Shown here: positions 15,931-18,074 of the stretch, in pieces | Layout: each line of letters opens with the position of its first letter | How positions within the stretch are numbered: the stretch's first letter is position 1 | Source: Scatosoma sp045614565 | GTDB lineage: Bacteria > Bacillota > Clostridia > Christensenellales > Borkfalkiaceae | Direction of reading: 5' to 3' | Assembly (NCBI GenBank): GCA_045614565.1 | Contig: JAZLDG010000042.1 | Span: 1-18,074, forward strand | DNA: 18,074 nucleotides | Translations under genes and position numbers: made by a program | Notes under the pieces: model-generated | What the model was told of the DNA's origin: nothing | Database searches by the model: none | The model's input: the letters and a program-made list of their open reading frames with translations, nothing else

Positions 15931-16623
15931 TTATTGTAGCATCGCTTTACCGCGAAGCAAAGAAGCCATAGGCAGGGTAAGCCCGCCGATCGTATTGCCG
16001 AGTATGGTAATGAGAATATACCCCGTTACCCGCCAAGACGCTTCGCCAAGATAATAGAAATATAACATATTCGCAACGGAATGGTCAAACCCGCAAAACG
16101 CAAACACGATAATGGGAAGAATGACCCCCGTCGTGGGGCTTAATCCCTTTTGCGGCGCGTAAAAGCGCGCTTTTACGGAAATGGTAATGAGCATACCGCA
16201 TAAAATAGACGAACAAAGCGCGCGAATTGCCCAGTCGTCCACGTTCAATTTATTTTCTACGACCTTGCCTGCGTTGGAAAGTAAAATTTCCGAAGCGGGC
16301 GAATAGTACGCAAGCGCGGCGGCAACGGCAACGCCGAGCGCGTTGCAGATAAAACATACGGGTAACTGCCAGCTGTTTTTGATGCCCAAAGTGGGAATAT
16401 CCGCAACCATACCCGTAAACAGCTTCATTTCAAAGGATACGATCGCGAAAATACCAAGCGAAAACAAGATTGCGCCGATTAGCCTGCCCCATTCCCCCAA
16501 AAGCGAGTTTGCAACGAGCGACGAAACCCCGCCGATGCCTATAATTACCCCCGAAGCGACCGCCATTAAACAAAACAGCGCAAATTCGGTGCCAGTCATT
16601 TTTTTGAAAGGTATTTTTTCCAT
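15931..16623 (-). CDS. Formate/nitrite transporter (FNT) family channel
   Basis: This is a cytoplasmic-membrane pentameric channel for small monovalent anions such as formate, nitrite or hydrosulfide. It has 230 residues with six hydrophobic helices, shorter than FocA (~285) but within the clostridial range. The central-pore histidine is in the hallmark GFDHSVANM (178-186, His181), and the Omega-loop element appears as KLFTGMVAD (67-75). The substrate cannot be assigned from motifs; formate is plausible for a fermenter, but no pyruvate formate-lyase is in the window. An in-frame ATG at 16653 falls at the predicted transcription start and lacks a ribosome binding site. ATG 16623 (MEKIPFKK) has AAGGG upstream and is chosen. 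It is followed after 11 bases by the lipoprotein protease. Confidence 0.9.
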   Translation of the reverse strand: MEKIPFKKMTGTEFALFCLMAVASGVIIGIGGVSSLVANSLLGEWGRLIGAILFSLGIFAIVSFEMKLFTGMVADIPTLGIKNSWQLPVCFICNALGVAVAAALAYYSPASEILLSNAGKVVENKLNVDDWAIRALCSSILCGMLITISVKARFYAPQKGLSPTTGVILPIIVFAFCGFDHSVANMLYFYYLGEASWRVTGYILITILGNTIGGLTLPMASLLRGKAMLQ

Positions 16624-16658
16624 AACTATTTTTTCCCTTGCGTATATGCGCAACTATT

Positions 16659-16687
16659 ATTGTATCATTTCATACGAAAAAAGGCAA
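16659..16687 (-). promoter_or_regulatory. Promoter of the FNT-protease operon
   Basis: On the minus strand, TTGCCT (16682-16687) and TACAAT (16659-16664) are separated by 17 bases. The predicted start near 16652 supports ATG 16623 as the FNT start. It lies only about 20 bases after the upstream SDR stop, and no clear terminator is visible between them. Confidence 0.65.
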
Positions 16688-16706
16688 GAAACTTTTTTGT
16701 ATAAAA

Positions 16707-17543
16707 CTATTTTTTTTCATCAAAATAAACGTTTTTGAAAACCTTTGAACCGGATTTTTTCATAACGAAGCGAATGAAAAATAAACCCTTCACGGGCATA
16801 AGCTTCGCCGTAAAATTCATCAACTTGGCGTCCCAACCCACTACGGCGCGTTTTTTCTTTTTAAGTATCTTTTTCAAGATTTTCTTCGCCATTTTTTCGG
16901 CGGGCATCGCCACGCGAGAAAGCGCGCTGTTTTGCGTGTTTTCGTCCGAGCGGAATAAATCGGTTGCCGTCGTGCCAGGATAAATAATCCCTACGTATTT
17001 TTTGTCCTTTTCTTCCATTTGCAAAGCTTCGGTATACGCCTTGACGGCGGCTTTGCTCGCGGAATACGCGCCCGTCCCGCAAACGGTGCAAAGCGCGGCG
17101 GAAGAAGCGATATTCACGATTGCGGGCAGGTCTTTTTCCGTGCCTTGTAAAAGGGGCGCTATGCAATCGACGGCGTAACAAATCGAAAAATAATTGTTTT
17201 GCATAATGCGTTCTATCGTTTCCACGCCCGCGTTTAATAAGGTGTCAAAGGTGGGAAACGCGCCCGCGTTGTTGATAAGAAGTTTCGGCGAGATTTGGCT
17301 TTCCAACAGCTCGTTTTTGAAATTCTCCCAGTTTTCTAAACGGGAAACGTCAAATAAACGGTAGCTGAAAAGATTTGCTTTTCCCCCAAGCTCCGCTTGC
17401 AGCGAAAGCATTTTTTCTTCGCTTCTGCCTACGCCGATCACATGCGCGCCGCATTCTTGTATCAAAAGCTTGCAAAGCTCCCTGCCGATACCGCCGCTCG
17501 CGCCCGTTAAAATTACGTATTCGTTCTCTAACCAGTTTCTCAT
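16707..17543 (-). CDS. Short-chain dehydrogenase/reductase with basic and hydrophobic C-terminal tail
   Basis: This is an NAD(P)-dependent classical SDR of 278 residues with unknown substrate. The nucleotide loop is TGASGGIG (13-20), NNAG is at 91-94, and the triad is Ser147, Tyr160 and Lys164 (YSASK). IYPGTTATDLF follows (187-197). The C-terminus has a lysine-rich run (KKILKKILKKKKR, about 218-230) and then a hydrophobic segment ending VYFDEKK. The arrangement parallels the SDR at 7951-8745, and both resemble membrane-associated SDRs. The ATG at 17543 follows AGGAG and is behind a TTGCTT-17-TATAAT promoter. It is monocistronic by promoter layout, although readthrough into the FNT gene cannot be excluded. 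Confidence 0.9.
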   Translation of the reverse strand: MRNWLENEYVILTGASGGIGRELCKLLIQECGAHVIGVGRSEEKMLSLQAELGGKANLFSYRLFDVSRLENWENFKNELLESQISPKLLINNAGAFPTFDTLLNAGVETIERIMQNNYFSICYAVDCIAPLLQGTEKDLPAIVNIASSAALCTVCGTGAYSASKAAVKAYTEALQMEEKDKKYVGIIYPGTTATDLFRSDENTQNSALSRVAMPAEKMAKKILKKILKKKKRAVVGWDAKLMNFTAKLMPVKGLFFIRFVMKKSGSKVFKNVYFDEKK

Positions 17544-17561
17544 AACGTACTCCTATTTTCT

Positions 17562-17590
17562 ATTATAAAATATATACGAAAAAAAAGCAA
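17562..17590 (-). promoter_or_regulatory. Promoter of the second SDR
   Basis: On the minus strand, TTGCTT (17585-17590) and TATAAT (17562-17567) are separated by 17 bases. It is divergent from the tRNA promoter, the two -35 boxes being about 40 bases apart. Confidence 0.7.
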
Positions 17591-17630
17591 GTACGGAAAC
17601 AATTTTTTTGAAAAATCAATAAAAAAATCG

Positions 17631-17659
17631 TTGACAAACGAAAAAGAAAGGTATATAAT
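17631..17659 (+). promoter_or_regulatory. Perfect consensus promoter of the tRNA-Ala gene
   Basis: TTGACA (17631-17636) and TATAAT (17654-17659) are separated by exactly 17 bases, 13 bases before the mature tRNA 5' end. Confidence 0.92.
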
Positions 17660-17672
17660 TGATAATGCGCTT

Positions 17673-17748
17673 GGGGATATGGCTCAGTTGGTAGAGCGCC
17701 TCGTTCGCAACGAGGAGGCCAGCGGTTCGAATCCGCTTATCTCCACCA
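17673..17748 (+). tRNA. tRNA-Ala, anticodon CGC
   Basis: A complete 76-base cloverleaf with encoded CCA. The acceptor stem pairs GGGGATA (17673-17679) with TATCTCC, including the G3:U70 wobble that is the alanine identity element. The D-arm is GCTC/GAGC, the anticodon stem CCTCG/CGAGG, the anticodon loop TTCGCAA (anticodon at 17706-17708) and the T-arm AGCGG-TTCGAAT-CCGCT. It reads GCG codons, which are abundant in the genes of this window. Confidence 0.96.
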
Positions 17749-17765
17749 AAACAAAAACACGCCTA
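17730..17765 (+). repeat. Direct repeat copy 1: tRNA-Ala 3' end plus flank
   Basis: The last 19 bases of the tRNA (from the T-loop through CCA) and the first 17 bases of its terminator region. They recur at 17900-17935 with one mismatch in 36 bases. Confidence 0.9.
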
Positions 17766-17787
17766 CGACGGCGTGTTTTTTGTTTTG
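17753..17787 (+). terminator. Rho-independent terminator of the tRNA-Ala gene
   Basis: CACGCC (17758-17763) pairs with GGCGTG (17770-17775) around a 6-base loop. The stem is extended by A-T pairs and followed by a long T-rich tract (17776-17786). It begins five bases after the tRNA CCA end. Confidence 0.88.
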
Positions 17788-17800
17788 TGGATAAGTGTGA

Positions 17801-17824
17801 GAACCGCTGCTTTATCAGCGGTTC
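17801..17824. repeat. Inverted repeat, 9-bp perfect stem
   Basis: GAACCGCTG (17801-17809) and CAGCGGTTC (17816-17824) flank a 6-base loop. There is no T tract after it on plus, so it is not a typical terminator. It lies between the two tRNA-end repeats. Confidence 0.75.
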
Positions 17825-17899
17825 GCGCGAACGAGCAAAAACGGTAACGTTCATATTTTTTCTCTTAATCGGTTGCGAGTGAAGCTTTGGCTTCGCCAA

Positions 17900-17935
17900 A
17901 ATCCGCTTATCTCCACCAAAACAAGAACACGCCTA
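17900..17935 (+). repeat. Direct repeat copy 2: detached tRNA-Ala 3' end
   Basis: Matches 17730-17765 at 35 of 36 positions, exactly 170 bases downstream, including the T-arm 3' half, acceptor strand, CCA and following A-rich flank. The sequence before it (from 17881) is not tRNA-like, so no second tRNA is encoded. The layout resembles paired attachment sites at a tRNA 3' end. Confidence 0.9.
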
Positions 17936-18018
17936 ACCGCGTCGCGTTGTTTATATCCCTACTCGCGAAAGGGAAATTTTTGTTTGCGCTGTTTATATCT
18001 CTGTCGCCGAGATGGTAT

Positions 18019-18053
18019 AAAAAAGAACAACGCTTAAAGTTTAAGCGTTGTTC
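18019..18053 (-). terminator. Rho-independent terminator for a minus-strand gene beyond the right edge
   Basis: A 14-bp perfect inverted repeat, GAACAACGCTTAAA (18025-18038) / TTTAAGCGTTGTTC (18040-18053), is followed on the minus strand by six T (18019-18024). The T tract shows the transcript runs leftward from outside the window. In one minus frame a TAA occurs just before the stem, which could be that gene's stop, but only a few codons are visible. Confidence 0.85.
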
Positions 18054-18074
18054 AAAATTATTGAATTGTACGAA

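Larger units (their letters stand above)
17749..18074. other. Gene-free, structured intergenic region after tRNA-Ala
   Basis: I see no supportable gene in these 326 bases; the small open frames here are read-through of the tRNA and its antisense. It holds the tRNA terminator, a 9-bp inverted repeat (17801-17809 / 17816-17824), a short hairpin TTTGGC-TTC-GCCAAA (17886-17900), and the second copy of the tRNA 3' repeat (17900-17935). It also holds two imperfect copies of a TGTTTATATC block (17948-17957 and 17990-17999, 42 bases apart, with related flanks), and a minus-strand terminator at the right edge. Confidence 0.7.

Noticed and set aside
17631..17899. Small open frames on both strands over the tRNA (with GDMAQLVERLVRNEEA on plus and GFEPLASSLRTRRSTN on minus)
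   Set aside because: These are well-known artefacts of translating tRNA genes; the tRNA cloverleaf, promoter and terminator explain the sequence.
17749..18074. CRISPR array or second tRNA
   Set aside because: Only two copies of the 36-base repeat occur with a 134-base gap, and the second copy lacks the 5' part of a tRNA; no regular repeat-spacer pattern exists.

Overview
The window looks like a chromosomal segment of an anaerobic, low-to-moderate GC Firmicute, probably an uncultured gut-type Clostridia. This is inferred from four things: strong purine-rich ribosome binding sites, consensus sigma-A promoters with 17-base spacers, a Re-type citrate synthase operon, and a formate/nitrite transporter. 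I cannot name the genus from sequence alone. Most genes are core metabolic or envelope functions. I see no phage, IS element, CRISPR array or defence island.

Layout from left to right. Bases 1-3182 (minus) form one operon: two related six-helix membrane proteins followed by a phosphohexomutase that runs off the left edge. Its promoter (3211-3239) lies just downstream of the terminator of the next operon. Bases 3286-7807 (minus) are a three-gene oxidative partial TCA operon: Re-type citrate synthase, aconitase and isocitrate dehydrogenase. It would make 2-oxoglutarate for glutamate synthesis and is driven by a perfect consensus promoter. The isocitrate dehydrogenase carries a single-base frameshift in this sequence. 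Bases 7951-10286 (minus) are a tightly packed operon: a YggS-type PLP protein, a membrane-anchored permuted NlpC/P60-like protein, and a short-chain dehydrogenase (SDR). Divergent from it, 10472-13161 (plus) holds a LysR regulator followed by adenine deaminase. A bidirectional terminator separates these from a convergent GNAT-like gene (13198-14319, minus).

Further right, 14432-16623 (minus) encodes a formate/nitrite-type channel followed by a secreted HtrA-like lipoprotein protease with a short collagen-like linker and a PDZ-like C-terminus. Bases 16707-17543 (minus) encode a second SDR with the same kind of basic and hydrophobic C-terminal tail as the first. Divergent from it is a tRNA-Ala(CGC) gene with a perfect promoter and its own terminator.

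The last 326 bases hold no gene I can support, but they are structured. A 36-base direct repeat of the tRNA 3' end plus flank recurs exactly 170 bases downstream, in the manner of an attachment-site or element scar. Several hairpins follow, then a strong minus-strand terminator for a gene beyond the right edge. The most noteworthy points are the frameshift in isocitrate dehydrogenase, the duplicated tRNA 3' end, and the collagen-linked lipoprotein protease. I do not see clear evidence for a wholly new multi-gene system.
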